Position numbers and translations under genes: made by a program
The notes under the pieces: generated by a model
The model's database searches: none
Seen by the model: only the letters and a program-made list of their open reading frames with translations
What the model was told of the DNA's origin: nothing
Shown: positions 10,960 to 21,060 of the stretch, piece by piece
How the letters are laid out: the number at the start of each line of letters is the position of its first letter
Position numbering within the stretch: the stretch's first letter is position 1
Source of the DNA: Gracilaria gracilis
Lineage: Eukaryota > Rhodophyta > Florideophyceae > Gracilariales > Gracilariaceae
Direction of reading: 5' to 3'
DNA length: 64,000 nt
Assembly (NCBI GenBank): GCA_030374805.1
Contig: JARGSG010000027.1
Coordinates: 62,001-126,000, forward strand

Positions 10960-11640
10960 AAAGCGAATGCTGGCGAGCAAATACGGGGGCTGGCGAGCGA
11001 CTGCAGGGCCTGGTGAGCGGCGACGCGGTCCATAAGCGGCGGTGGGGGCCATAAGCGGCGGTGGGGGCTGCCAAGCGACGATAGAGGCTCCCAAATGGCG
11101 GCGGGGTCCAGCGAGCAGGGGAGGAGGCTGAAGAGCAGAAATAGGGGCTAACACGCAACGGCGGAGCCCGAAGAGCAAAGACGGGTGCTGAAGAGCGGAA
11201 GCGGCGGCTGGAGAGCATCTGAGGAGGTTTTGAGTGGCAAAGAAGGCTAGCGAGAAACGGCAGAGGCTGGCGAGTGGCAGTGTTGGTTTTCCTCCAGTGG
11301 CGGGAGCTAGTGAACGCCAGCGAAGGCTGCAGATCGGCGACGGAAGCTGTTAAGCGGCGGCGAGGATTCGCCTACAGTACGGGGGCTGGTGAGCGCCAGC
11401 AAAGGCTGCGGAGCGGCGGCGAAGACTGAAGAGCGGCACTGGAAGCTGTTGAGCGGCAGCGGAGGCGTGGGAGCGGCATCGGAGGTTTGAGAGCGGCGGT
11501 GGAGGCTGTGAAGTGAGGTAGGTTGGGAAGCGGCGGCGGAGGTGCTGAACGGTGGCGGAAGCTGGCGATTGGCGGCAGAGGCTAGCAAGCAGCGGTGGAG
11601 GCTGGCCAGAGGCGGGCGATGTGCGTGCTCTCACTGGTGA
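10960..11640 (+). repeat. Degenerate ~21-bp GC-rich tandem repeat inside MULE-1
   Basis: Roughly thirty diverged units close to GGCTGGCGAGCGGCGGCGGAG. Many units vary in the first half (GGCTGAAGAGC, GGCTGTTGAGC, GGCTGGTGAGC). The 21-bp period keeps all three frames open in long stretches, so the spurious ORFs here are an effect of the repeat. Confidence 0.75.
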
Positions 11641-11810
11641 GGGTCATTCGGTAGGCACGGGTGCGCTGGTGGGCGGACTGTTACGGGATTGCTACGAAGC
11701 GTGGCAACCGCGAGAAGCAGGTGATTCGCACGTCGTCGCTGGCGAGGGGCCCTGACAAATCGCGCGCTGTTGCTGCGGGTTTCAGTTTTTTAAAAAGGGC
11801 GCGCAAAGTT

Positions 11811-11886
11811 TGGGAGAGGCGGCGGAGAGGCGGCGGAGAGGCGGCGGAGAGGCGGCGGAGAGGTGGCGGAGAGGTGGCGGCGGAGT
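11811..11886 (+). repeat. 11-bp tandem repeat next to the right MULE end
   Basis: Six to seven copies of GAGGCGGCGGA, the last ones with GTGGCGGA, abutting the right inverted repeat. The matching position in the left end has only a GCCGCCTCTC-rich stretch, so the array expanded on one side. Confidence 0.85.
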
Positions 11887-12102
11887 AGTCACGTGGCTGA
11901 GGGAGTGGGGTCACGGGGGAGTCCGCGCCAATGAGCTCCTCCGAAATGGAAGCTCTGCGACTTGGCGCGCTTGTAATGGGCACGAGAGCCCTGGGGGGCC
12001 TCCCTTCCAAAGCGGAGGCTCTGGGAAGAACGGCTACATAGAAGTGGAGGTTCTATGTGAGCGATTTTACATAGCCTACGGTGCGTAGATTTGCCGGCGG
12101 CC
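11850..12102 (-). repeat. MULE-1 right terminal inverted repeat
   Basis: Inverted copy of 5148-5405, ending GCCGGCGGCC at 12102, followed by CAAATTATG (12103-12111). Confidence 0.9.
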
Positions 12103-12111
12103 CAAATTATG
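12103..12111 (+). repeat. 9-bp target site duplication, right (CAAATTATG)
   Basis: Perfect copy of 5139-5147. Confidence 0.93.
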
Positions 12112-12356
12112 CCATCATGGCATATGCAGCACTACTTTCGCTTTCGTAGCAAAGAACCCGACGTCTTTACAAGATCCTAATGTAAAGAATCGCTGGCAAA
12201 CACGGTTGCACCCAGCTGAATAGAGAGCTGCGTGAGGTTTACAATCGAAAAAAAGCACACACGATGCAGAAAAAGATTGTGACGGAACGTCGCGCGTAAT
12301 ACATTAAAGTGCTTTAGTCTCTTATGCAGAGCCTCATGGCGAGCACGCACATACTT

Positions 12357-13250
12357 TCAATAAACAGCGAAGTCACCATTTCCAGAACTTGTCCGTAAAT
12401 CCATGTATCTCTTATCCGAGACCACTAGTTCAGAAGCTTCTATCGATTGCATCATTCTCAAACGAAATATTATCAAATTTGTACGCGACTCTGCAGGAAA
12501 TGGCCCAAACGCCCAAACAATCCACTCTGTTTTAATACCAATACCAACCTCGTATCGCAACGCTGAACGATTTAAGTTGTGAGAGTACCATTTGCCATAG
12601 TACGGCATAGGTTCGTTCATAAGACAGTCAGTCCCATCAACGCTACATTTGTAGCGACTGAAAGATCTCTGCCCGAAACGAGAGTTTCAATCTACCTGTA
12701 GGCGTATTAGATTATATTGCACTTCAGCAACGCAAATAAAACAAACTTACTGCTTGTACATGAGAAAATAAATTGGTAATCAAACGGCTCCACTTGTGGA
12801 ACGTCCGTTCCGATACGCCTCCTAAAGAGGCCAGTAGAGATTCGGTATCATATAGTTTAAGGAAAAGCAAGCCCCAGAAAAGATGGTGCCCTTGGGTTTT
12901 CGTAGGCAGTTTCAGTCGCAGAAAGTCCCAGGCTTGAGCAAACACATGTTCATCCACCCCGAAGAAAGACATATATCGACGGCGAAAGGTTACTTCTTCC
13001 TTTGTTGCCACGCCTACAATAGGCACGAAGGCAGAACGGAAAGATGATGGCAGTAATGGTGAAAGGCTCATCGTAGAGAACGGAGCCATAGTGTAGGCAA
13101 ACACAGAAGCGATCGCGGGCCACAAAGAAATACAGTGCGCAAAGGCTGGGGTCACAGTGCATTACAGTATCACGCCATAGTAGAATGCTCTCCAACTCTT
13201 CGAAAATTTGAAAAGAGAGGTCAAAAGGCTTCAAAAGCAAAAATATAAAC
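12357..13250 (-). pseudogene. IS5/Harbinger-like DDE transposase, broken
   Basis: Read on the minus strand. The N-terminal part (FEELESILLWRD near 13200, then FFGVDEHVF) leads into a helix-turn-helix-like block with FLKLYDTESLLASLGGVSER and TFHKW near 12790-12870. The first catalytic Asp block is VDGTD (about 12640). It is followed by GKWYSHNLNRSALRYEVGIG and WAFGPFPAES. This arrangement (VDGTD, KWYSHK, LRYEVG, GPFP) is one I recall from algal and oomycete IS5-type endonucleases. Several frameshifts and stops (near 12725, 12660 and 12640) break it, and the final catalytic part is missing, cut off near 12357. It lies divergent to the spliced gene at 13761, which may be its partner. Confidence 0.7.
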
Positions 13251-13354
13251 AAAATGTTCTAAAATTTTGAAATATACTCTAGTACTCCCCTGTATGTTAC
13301 CTAGTTTTAAAGTGCTCCTTTTCGTTTCAAAAGTTGCAATTAACGAATTATTCG

Positions 13355-13590
13355 GCGATCGCAGAAGCGAATATTTGGCCAATATCCGAATATTCGGCTT
13401 CTTTGCGCCCCTCTTTCTCTAAAAAAAGTTTTTGGGAACCATTATAGAAATTGTCTAGTATAAAGAGCATTGAAATCTTTGAACGTAACATTTTGTTTTA
13501 ATATTTTACTTTGCACAGACAGAATATTCGGCATGGTGCCAGGTGCTCAAAAGCAAACATTCGAATACTCGAATATTCGAATGTTCGCAC
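13355..13590. promoter_or_regulatory. Cluster of GAATATTCG palindromes between divergent genes
   Basis: The intergenic stretch between the IS5-like transposase and the spliced gene holds several copies of CGAATATTCG or near variants: at about 13367, 13388, 13520 and a tight run at 13558-13586. Such clustered palindromes between divergent ORFs could be protein-binding sites of the element or a shared promoter. That role is inferred. Confidence 0.4.
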
Positions 13591-13760
13591 TCCCTTCGCA
13601 CTGTAACATGTAATAGATTGGAACAAATTAGAGTATTTACGGAAACGACTCTCGGGCCTAGCTTCGCGTCGACCACTGATCAAAGTGATCAACTCGCAGG
13701 ACCGTTCATCCGTGAGGCTGGAGCCATTCCCTGACTCGTCATACCATATATTCTCTCAAC

Positions 13761-14637
13761 ATGTCCCCACCAGGGAGGCTCACGTCGAAGTCCAAAGCTG
13801 TCCAGCACCTGCGCACTCTACTATCTTCCGGAAAGTTGTCAGGGGAAGAGGATCCGAGCTTTGTACATAAGGCAGATCCCGTCTTTACCCCTTATAAACT
13901 GGACAATTTTCGCTCCGCCTACAACCGGATTCGCCGCGAGCTCGCCCTTCCAAAATGTAAGTCTTCTCACTTCTTTGCTTTACTTTGTCCTATTCTGACA
14001 TCATCCAGCTCGTGAGTTTGGAGTCGTGGACTTAGAGGCGAAATGTACTGCGGATGAGGAGATTTTGCCGGATACTAAACGTCAGAAAACAACACAGGAA
14101 GAAAGCAACGATGCTGAAGTAGAATATGTGGAGGAAGAGAATGGCGAAGAAACCCATTTTGATGAGTGCTTTAAGCCTTTCTATTCCTTTGGGATGTGGG
14201 AAGAGGCAAAGACGGGAACAAAACGTCTCTCGGTAGCTATTCTGCTCTTTTCTGGGGTAACAGCGGATGATTTTACAGTGCATGTACTTCCTGGTGGAAG
14301 GGTCTTGGAGATGAGATGTGCTTGGCCGTGGGTATTCACTGACGTCAATGTGTTGCATCGTCGTTGGTTTAATCTAGAGAATGGGCAACAAATTACAGAT
14401 TACCATCCTAAGCTCAATGCTTTCGAATTGTTCTACCGCAATCTGCGAGAACGCAGTTCTGATGAGGTGTATGCAGTGTCGCGTATTCGTCTACCATTTA
14501 TTGTTGAGACTCATATCCTGGAGTCTCATTTGTTAGGTTGGCGAGAGAGCGAAGCGAAGGGAGTTTACGTAGAGCTTCGTTCTCTTCGAGAGCAATACGC
14601 AATTACCAATGAAAAGAAAGAATTTCGAATTTATTGA
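13761..14637 (+). CDS. Spliced unknown protein, likely transposon accessory gene
   Basis: Two exons: 13761-13956 and 14009-14637, joined across a 52-bp intron (GTAAGT...CATCCAG, phase 1, branch-like CTGAC near 13996). The product is about 274 aa. The N-terminus is basic with many Ser/Lys, the middle is acidic (EESNDAEVEYVEEENGEE), and the C-terminal 140 residues are globular with VHVLPGGRVLEMRCAWPW, a DYHPKLNAFE motif and RLPFIVETHI. I recall, without proof, similar small proteins beside IS5/Harbinger-like transposases in algae. Its open frame contrasts with the ruined transposase next to it. Function unknown; DNA-binding partner of the transposase is a guess. Confidence 0.7.
13957..14008 (+). 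other. Spliceosomal intron, 52 bp
   Basis: GTAAGT donor, pyrimidine-rich middle, CTGAC branch-like sequence and CAG acceptor. Removing it fuses the two frames exactly (codon T|CT, Ser). This is the clearest canonical intron in the window. Confidence 0.85.
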
Positions 14638-15128
14638 ACAATAAATACTTTATGTTTTTGATGCTTTCACTTTCAATTATTTGCACTTTCCCATATTGTT
14701 TTTGTTCTACCTATCTATTCGGGGTTTTCTGCTCCTCCCAGGCTTATCGTTCACCGTTGGGGTCCATTCAGGCTGGGGGTTTAACCGGACGAATATTATC
14801 TAAAGCGGGGTTTCGACAAAAGTTAGACGGAGAATGCAACTTTTGGACAGACGGTGTGTTACATATTCGTGAGGTTTTTTGAAACAAATGCATTATTTCT
14901 CCTTTGATCTCAGCAAAATCCTTAGCTTCTCAGTAAACTATGACAGAAAACAGGTGGATGAAATTAAAAACAAAACTGACAGTACAGTAGCTCACCATTC
15001 AAACCACAAATGGCGCGCTTTTCAGGCGTTCAAACCACAAAGCGGGCGTACAAGACTCTCGAAGTGGCCACGACGTATTGAAACGCATTGTTCAAATCGT
15101 AACGAGACTGCAGATAGAGAGCATCTCA
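14638..15128. other. AT-rich intergenic
   Basis: No convincing gene. An 82-codon frame at 14634-14882 begins Met-rich and hydrophobic but has no family resemblance. TTCAAACCACAAA occurs twice (about 15000 and 15029). I see nothing else. Confidence 0.4.
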
Positions 15129-15350
15129 ATGGCTCCCCGCAACAGGCGTTCAGCCTACCGAGAGGCTAAGCGCAAGAAAGCCATTGACGCGGTGAAAATC
15201 GATATGCCCTATAGAACAGCCGCCGACAAGTATCACGTACCCAAATCAACACTGCATTACCGCGCCACAAAGCCCAAGCAGAAACCAGGGCGCAAAATTG
15301 CCTTATCCCTACAAGAAGAGCAGAGGATTGTGACACAATCTTTTCCGATC
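15129..15350 (+). pseudogene. pogo/psq helix-turn-helix DNA-binding fragment of a transposase
   Basis: From ATG 15129 the frame reads a Pipsqueak-type HTH: basic start (APRNRRSAYREAKRKK), then AIDAVKIDMPYRTAADKYHV, VPKSTLHYR and the downstream GRK...LSLQEEQRIV start of the second (CENPB-type) domain. Pogo and Tigger transposases have exactly this N-terminus. The match ends near 15350, and what follows in frame (to 15521) is unrelated, so the gene is truncated. Confidence 0.72.
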
Positions 15351-15830
15351 AACCCATCGCTACACAAAATAAAATATTGTATTTGCCGCAACAAGATGTG
15401 CCCTGACCGAACATTAGCCACCCCACTCCGTGCAAGAACACGTTGTACAAGTAAAACGACGGCGCGTACAGATGAAATCTTAAGGCACAAGTTTCAAAGG
15501 CTTCCGTTTGCCATTCAGTGAACGCAAAGCTAATCGTTCGCATGAACGCAACTGCGCTCTCCTCTTACCTGAAGCATGCGTTTCTTCGTGAGATTCCCAT
15601 TTTTCACACTATGTCTCATTCTCAGCGTAAATCTCCTCCAAAATTGAACCAAAAATTAATGTCTTTCGTGCGAGTGCATAATAAACGTGATACAACTACG
15701 CACACGCAGAAAGCATGGCAATACTTTGCAGCACTTGTCGCACTTTGGCTGCCTCAACGTGCTGGTTTTTGGAAACGTGCTCCTAGTAACCTAAGCCTCC
15801 AACCAAATACTCCTTGCGCCCTTCTGATCT
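15351..15830. other. Intergenic, no feature seen
   Basis: Mixed-composition sequence with only short overlapping frames. Nothing identifiable. Confidence 0.4.
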
Positions 15831-15834
15831 ATTT

Positions 15835-16400
15835 TGTCGCCCCGCACGAGCGGCTGTAGGCGCGCAGCGCCGCCTTACGCATCCCGTCAATGCAACCGCC
15901 GCCACTGCTCGCGCTGCGGTGGCACGCCCTGTCAAAGCACGCGCCTCTGCTACCGGCGCTGCCGCTGGGCCCACGTGGCCACCTGCTCACCGCGCTGCAG
16001 CCACCCAAGCGCGCACTGGCAAGCGGAGGAAAGGACGAGAAGTCGCCACCGCGCAAGCGCGCCAGACTACGCGCCCGCAAGCGCCGCCAGTGGCGCACAC
16101 CGTTGCCGGCTCCACGTTTGGGGTGGATGCGTTCCGCCGCGCGCTGATGGACGGCAGCGTGGTGTTTCTCAATGAATTCCACTCAGAACATGACATGGGG
16201 CTGCCAAAATCGCTGCCGCCGCGCGCCACGCTGTACTGCAGTGATCGCGTTTGTCGCCTTAATTGCTCGATAAACGCCCTTTCAAACCAAATGAAACGGC
16301 CGTTCACATCCGATCCAGCCCCCACTTTGCAATGCAGTGAAAATGGATGGGCGTTCACGAACCTTTGCTTGCGGAACACTTTCGATCAACCAGTGTGAAG
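15835..16400 (+). other. GC-rich island, possible host-gene fragment
   Basis: Base composition jumps abruptly at about 15840 and falls again near 16250. The composition, codon-like GC periodicity and Arg/Ala/Pro-rich frames (194 codons from 15814; 85 codons from 15890) resemble the first gene of the window. No start, domain or Cys module is clear. It could be a decayed or captured host exon. Confidence 0.35.
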
Positions 16401-17009
16401 GCAACGAATTAAGCACGCTACTCGCAAACGATGGTATCGAAGAAGACCCTTCATGAACATTAGTTTTCTCTCCATTCTCCTGAATGCGGGGACACGGTTA
16501 CGGCCCTTCTGGAGTTGGTTCTCCAAATGAGTCCACTATCTGTGGGTTCTCGATGCTTACTGGTTGAGCAAATCATGCCACTGGCTTAGTCGATATTGAA
16601 AACGGGGTGATTGAACGATGAAGCGGCGTCTTTCGTAATGTTTTGAAAACCCCTACTATGCTTATAGCATAGAATGAAACCCTTGACGTAACCGGAGCGC
16701 TGTTCCAGTCCAGATGGCAGTGGGACTCCCACAGAACACTGGATGGGGATGGAACACCACGGTAGCCACATCATTGCCCCATAAACGGAGGGAGGTGTAA
16801 CCTTCACTACCAGAAAATTAGAACGCGAAGAGTGGAAGTAACATGAACAGTTACCCTGAAGGTACACGATTGTGGAAATGAAGCGGCTTGTAAAACTGCA
16901 ACATCTCTCCTAATAAATCGAAAGCTCAATAGTTTTCATTGAGCTGTTGATGACCGAAACAGTCCATTTGCCTTACAACCAGTACTCGAATGTTCAATAA
17001 CTTTACATA
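16401..17009. other. Intergenic, no gene seen
   Basis: No supported coding frame. A 93-codon minus-strand frame at 16586-16867 has no recognisable features. Confidence 0.4.
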
Positions 17010-17012
17010 GCA

Positions 17013-17179
17013 CTTCGCTCTTTTCGCACCAAATCTGTGATACCTTGACCAATATATGCTCTTTTTGGACCAGAAGCCCATGACAAAGACTACAGTTATT
17101 CTCTACCAACACTCTCTTCGCTCCCAATCTGTGATACCTTCATTGCCCTTTTTGCACCAGAAACACATGAAGAACACTG
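17013..17179 (+). repeat. 103-bp tandem duplication, second copy split by the pogo-like element
   Basis: CTTCGCTC...AATCTGTGATACCTT starts at 17013 and again at 17116. The first copy continues through ACTACAGTTATTCTC. The second copy is interrupted at 17180 and resumes after 19228 with TACAGTTATTATTC, so the intact copy shows what the empty insertion site looked like. Confidence 0.8.
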
Positions 17180-19228
17180 CAGGTGAACACTGTATCTATT
17201 GTGGACCACACTAATAAAGAAGACCCAATTTACGACACCCACACACCAATTGGTGTGGACCACACTATATTTGAATCTACACTATTTCAGTGTAGAAAGA
17301 ATTAGTGTGGACCGAACTATAATTGATACAAACAATTAGTGTGGATTCTGAAAAGCTGGTCAAGCACTGCTCCACACCTCCTCTCCTTCAAAATTCGCCC
17401 CGTACTTCGCCACAATGGCCTGGAGCTCTGGGAAGAGTTGCCGTTCCTCCCACTGCCCATTCAAATTTAAGGCCAAACCACACCTAATCATCGCCTTCCT
17501 CGAGTAGCTCACACCCTCCTCGTCCCTCTGCGAGCTGTGAGCTCTGCGAGCTCGCAGCTCGTACCGATCTAGCAGCCAGCTTTAAAAAGTTCCGCTTTCC
17601 GGGGTTGATAAGTTTGCCGGACGCCCGCCGTCCATCTCCCCACATGCCGTTCTGCAGCAAGTCCATCTTAAAATTGTTCTAGTCCTGGCGCCAATATGTC
17701 TTCAGTTTTTGAATAACGAAGCTATCCGCTGGTTGAACAAGATGTGTCGCGTGACAGGGGAAAAAGCGAATCCCAGTGTTGGTTTCGGATAACGCCTGCC
17801 CCACCTGGTCAGTTAAATCATGCGTGTTAACATTTTCGAGATATCTCACACGCTTACGGCCATCTGGAAGGGGGCCAAAAATCTGCTTCTCACGCACCCA
17901 CTCTAAAAAGACGCGTTTGTACATCCATGCCTTTGGACCTGTAAGGTAAACAACGCCGGGAACATCATCAGGTAGGCTTCTGATGGGATAGTTCTTATCT
18001 GCATTTTTGAATATCATCATTGGAATCTCTAGTTGCGCCCGGGGACCACCGGAGATGAGAACCATCATTGTCATCCCCTCGTCAGCTGGTACTACATCTG
18101 CATACCGCACGTTTTTGTCGCCTATTAGCGCTAACGTCTTATGGTTATCCATGTTTATACAGAAATGCGTCTCGTCTGCATTTAACACGTCTTCTTCACG
18201 GAGCGCATTGGAGCGAAACTCGGGGGCAAGTTGCCCCAAATGATAGGCCACTTCTCTTTCTATCTGTTCCTGCTTTGCCGGGGAGACCATCAGCTTTCCA
18301 CACTGCGCTCGACAGACGATTCGCGACCGCTCCATAAACTGCACCCAGCGGTATGTAATGCGGTCTTGAATTGGCATTTTTGTTCTCCGGTCTGACATTG
18401 TTTGGTGATATTCTACACTGATCCGCCTGCCAATCAGCGTGTGAGCTAGACGACGAAGCAGAAGGGTATTGAATTTCACCCCTGCTTTTCGCATGATATT
18501 GAATTCCTAGAGAAGATCGGCATGTAACGCGCTGACCCACGCGGACACCTTTCGTCCTATTCCACTCTGGGCTTTGCAGTTGTGCCTGCGGAGCCCATGT
18601 TTTGTGGGGGTCACGAAGGATATGTTTGTGGACCTCTCCCCGCTGCCTTCACCACTTCATTTGCCCCAGTAGCGGCTTGCCAGTTGATGGTTTGCCTTGT
18701 AGTTGCCCCTGAAGTGCCGTGGGAAGTGAGCGACAGTACGCGAAAAGATGTATTTTTGGCCGTTTGTTTGCCTGTCATTGATCATCCACTTGATGATTTG
18801 GGTTCTTTGAGAGATGTTTAGAACCACTTGTGGGGCTTTATTCGGATTTTTTTTGTGTCCAGGGGGTTAATAACGCTGCTCGAGGGCGACTGAGTGCCTG
18901 TGGAAGGCGTGATACTTGAGGCATTACTACTCTCTTGGATGTCTTCGGCTGTGTCTGGATTGGGCGGTGGGTTCGCCATTCGAGCGAATGCACTCACAAG
19001 AGGTGAGGCATAAAAGGACATTCTGTTTTGTCTGTGATTACAAAGGTGTCTGTCTCGAGAAAGGGCTACGGACAAACTGTTCAAAGACCATTGTTTTGGC
19101 GCGAAAACTGGTTTGTATCCACACTATATCAGTGACGGCGCTCGTATGCCACACACAAATTAGCGTGGTCCACATTATATGCGCTTCTACACTATATCTG
19201 AATCCACACTAAATACAGTGTTCACGTG
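17180..19228 (-). mobile_element. pogo/Tigger-like DNA transposon (element F)
   Basis: Starts CAGGTGAACACTG and ends with the inverted CAGTGTTCACGTG. Inverted ends run about 25 bp and go on as scattered GTGTGGACCACAC palindromes near both ends. The target is TA: right copy at 19229-19230, left copy degraded to TG at 17178-17179. The tandem duplication around it supplies the empty-site control. It contains a decayed DDE_1 transposase on the minus strand. Elements with this end motif recur at 29630-33095. Confidence 0.83.
17480..19000 (-). pseudogene. DDE_1 (pogo-type) transposase, broken
   Basis: Minus strand. The best frame is 17679-18494. Catalytic landmarks are NADETHFCINMD (first Asp, about 18180), ENVNTH (second position, where an Asp-Asn-x-x-x-His block is usual; here Glu, about 17830) and HLVQPADSFVIQKLK (third Asp, about 17720). 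A weak N-terminal part lies at 18560-18980 with stops near 18820 and 18665. The C-terminal part continues past a stop at 17679 in another frame. Pogo-type enzymes insert at TA, in agreement with the element ends. Confidence 0.75.
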
Positions 19229-19269
19229 TACAGTTATTATTCTAGACCAACAAGTAAAGCAAAGTTTAA

Positions 19270-21043
19270 TGCTGTACGATCGAAATTAAATACAACCTAT
19301 ATTCTACTAATTCGCTCTTGAGCTTAGACCTCTCATCAGTTACGATCCTATTCACAGCGCTGAAGTTTCGGTCACTATTTTAAAAAGAGACTGGCGTGGC
19401 ATATATGCGCAGTTCAAATTTTGATAAATCTGGGTACAATGCCTCCTGATTGACCCAAAATCTTACACGATTTGTTCCATGGTCTTCTTCCCTACTAATC
19501 GCTTTAAGCTGCTGCAAGGCAGCTGGAAGAAACCTCCTTGCCATGTACTTTTCGAATTAATCCAGATCGCTAGCGCTGTGATCTGCAATACCGAACATAC
19601 CCGATAAACAAAAAGTTTCTGCCCCCAAATCCTTTGGAGCAATAGAATCATTCACAACACAGACTTCGTTGCAGCTTTCATTTTCGCCACATTTGCGTAG
19701 AAGGCCCTTGATTAAAAAACTTTCCTTGCCTTTTTAAATATTGCGCCTAACAGAATCCTTCACAAAGCCCAACAACCGCATACGAGGATGCAATAAACTT
19801 CCTGCAATCCACAAACTATGTACATACTTCTATTTTTGAGAAGGCTTTCAACACTACATTCGCAAACTGCTGGCTTAGAATATGAGAGACTTGATAGTCT
19901 TTCCCCCTAGCCATGCCCCCGGCTATCTGCTTGAGTTGTGTTTCGATCTGTTCCATTATTGAGAGTATTAAATGCATTGTACACTTCCTGTGAGTTCCTA
20001 ATTGGGTTTGAACGTGCACGATTGGACGGAAGGAGGCCACAATTGCTTCTAAATCAGGATGAATTACATCTTCCTTGGCGGTAACCTCTGATGTAAGGGT
20101 GTCAAAGGCTTTAGTTGTTGGTTCTGAGTCTTTCGTGGCGATAATGGACGCCGCATGTTTGCTGGACTTCAAAAACCTCTCCACAACACTAAGTTTCGTT
20201 CCAAACCGTGTATTAATCTCTTGAGTAAGTGCATATCCCTCTGGAAGAGAATTATTCCAGTTACCTTGTTTAAATATACGGACAATACTCTTGAAATTAG
20301 CCAGATCTATAGCGATTAAAGAATTTCGGGTCACCTCCATTTCGACCGCATGCTTCATGACCGTGTTCCATTGATGGGATATGCACTCCATCCACTTCTC
20401 TATGAATGGTACTCGTTGGCTAGAAGCTGAAGCAGCAACGATACATGGCATGGTCGATGCACAGTCAGTTATAAAGGTGAAGTTCTTCATAACGTCGTCC
20501 AGCTCGCATCCGGTCCTTGTAAGAAGCGCATGGTAAAAAGAATCTCTCAATGCTGAGGCCGACTCAGAACCTTTATGCAAACTCTCTGCCTTTTTTCAGA
20601 ACATGGAGCTTTCCAAGCTTGACGTAATGTGCGGTGAAGTCATAATACTTAGTCCCATTTACGTCATTCTTGAGCCCGTCACTTGTTACACCCCCTCCGA
20701 CAGCCAACACATTTTGGACCTCATTCGCTCGATATAATTCCCGCGATTTACTTGCAATACGTTGAATTCTGTCTCGAACGGTATTATTAGATGGCAGCAT
20801 ATCTCCAATATCCAACTCAGCTGTAACGGGAACGGATCTCCCCTCATCCACTAAAGCCTTTGCAAATGCTTTCATTCCTTCCTTACCGTATGCAAACGAT
20901 AATGGTAGAATGCCTAAAGAGACTGCAAATGCAGCCGCCTCAATAGTGTTCTTCTTTTGCGTATTTGTCACCTTAACCACGACATTCGCAGCCACTGATT
21001 TCTTCTTCGATTCTATGTTGAGCTTGGTGTGGTTTTTTAGCAC
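19270..21043 (-). pseudogene. hAT-family transposase, broken into three pieces
   Basis: Pieces in order on the minus strand: 21043-20573 (VGGGVTSDGLKNDVNGTKYYDF, the first RNase H-like strand with its Asp), 20580-19816 (ITDCASTMPC, then helical insert), and a frame from about 19730 to 19270. The last piece holds the hAT C-terminal dimerisation signature: FEKYMARRFLPAAL, then YPDLSKFELRIYATPVS and NFSAVNRIVTDERSKL. The LSKFALRIYATPVSSASSER block is damaged by a stop near 19382. No BED finger is obvious upstream. I could not identify inverted ends or the expected 8-bp duplication. Confidence 0.8.
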
Positions 21044-21060
21044 ACTTGTTCCCTCTTCTG

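Larger units (their letters stand above)
5148..12102 (+). mobile_element. Complete Mutator-like element (MULE-1) with Ulp1 domain
   Basis: 6955 bp bounded by GGCCGCCGGC... and its inverted copy ...GCCGGCGGCC, with a perfect 9-bp target duplication outside. Inside are a decayed Ulp1 protease region, a two-part transposase ORF and a long degenerate GC-rich repeat toward the right end. Frameshifts and stops make it non-autonomous now. It is the best bounded DNA transposon in the window and a reference for the truncated copy at 59542-62231. Confidence 0.93.

Noticed and set aside
10420..11178. 252-codon minus-strand ORF in the MULE
   Set aside because: Its length comes from the 21-bp repeat, which has no stop in this frame; no protein family resemblance.
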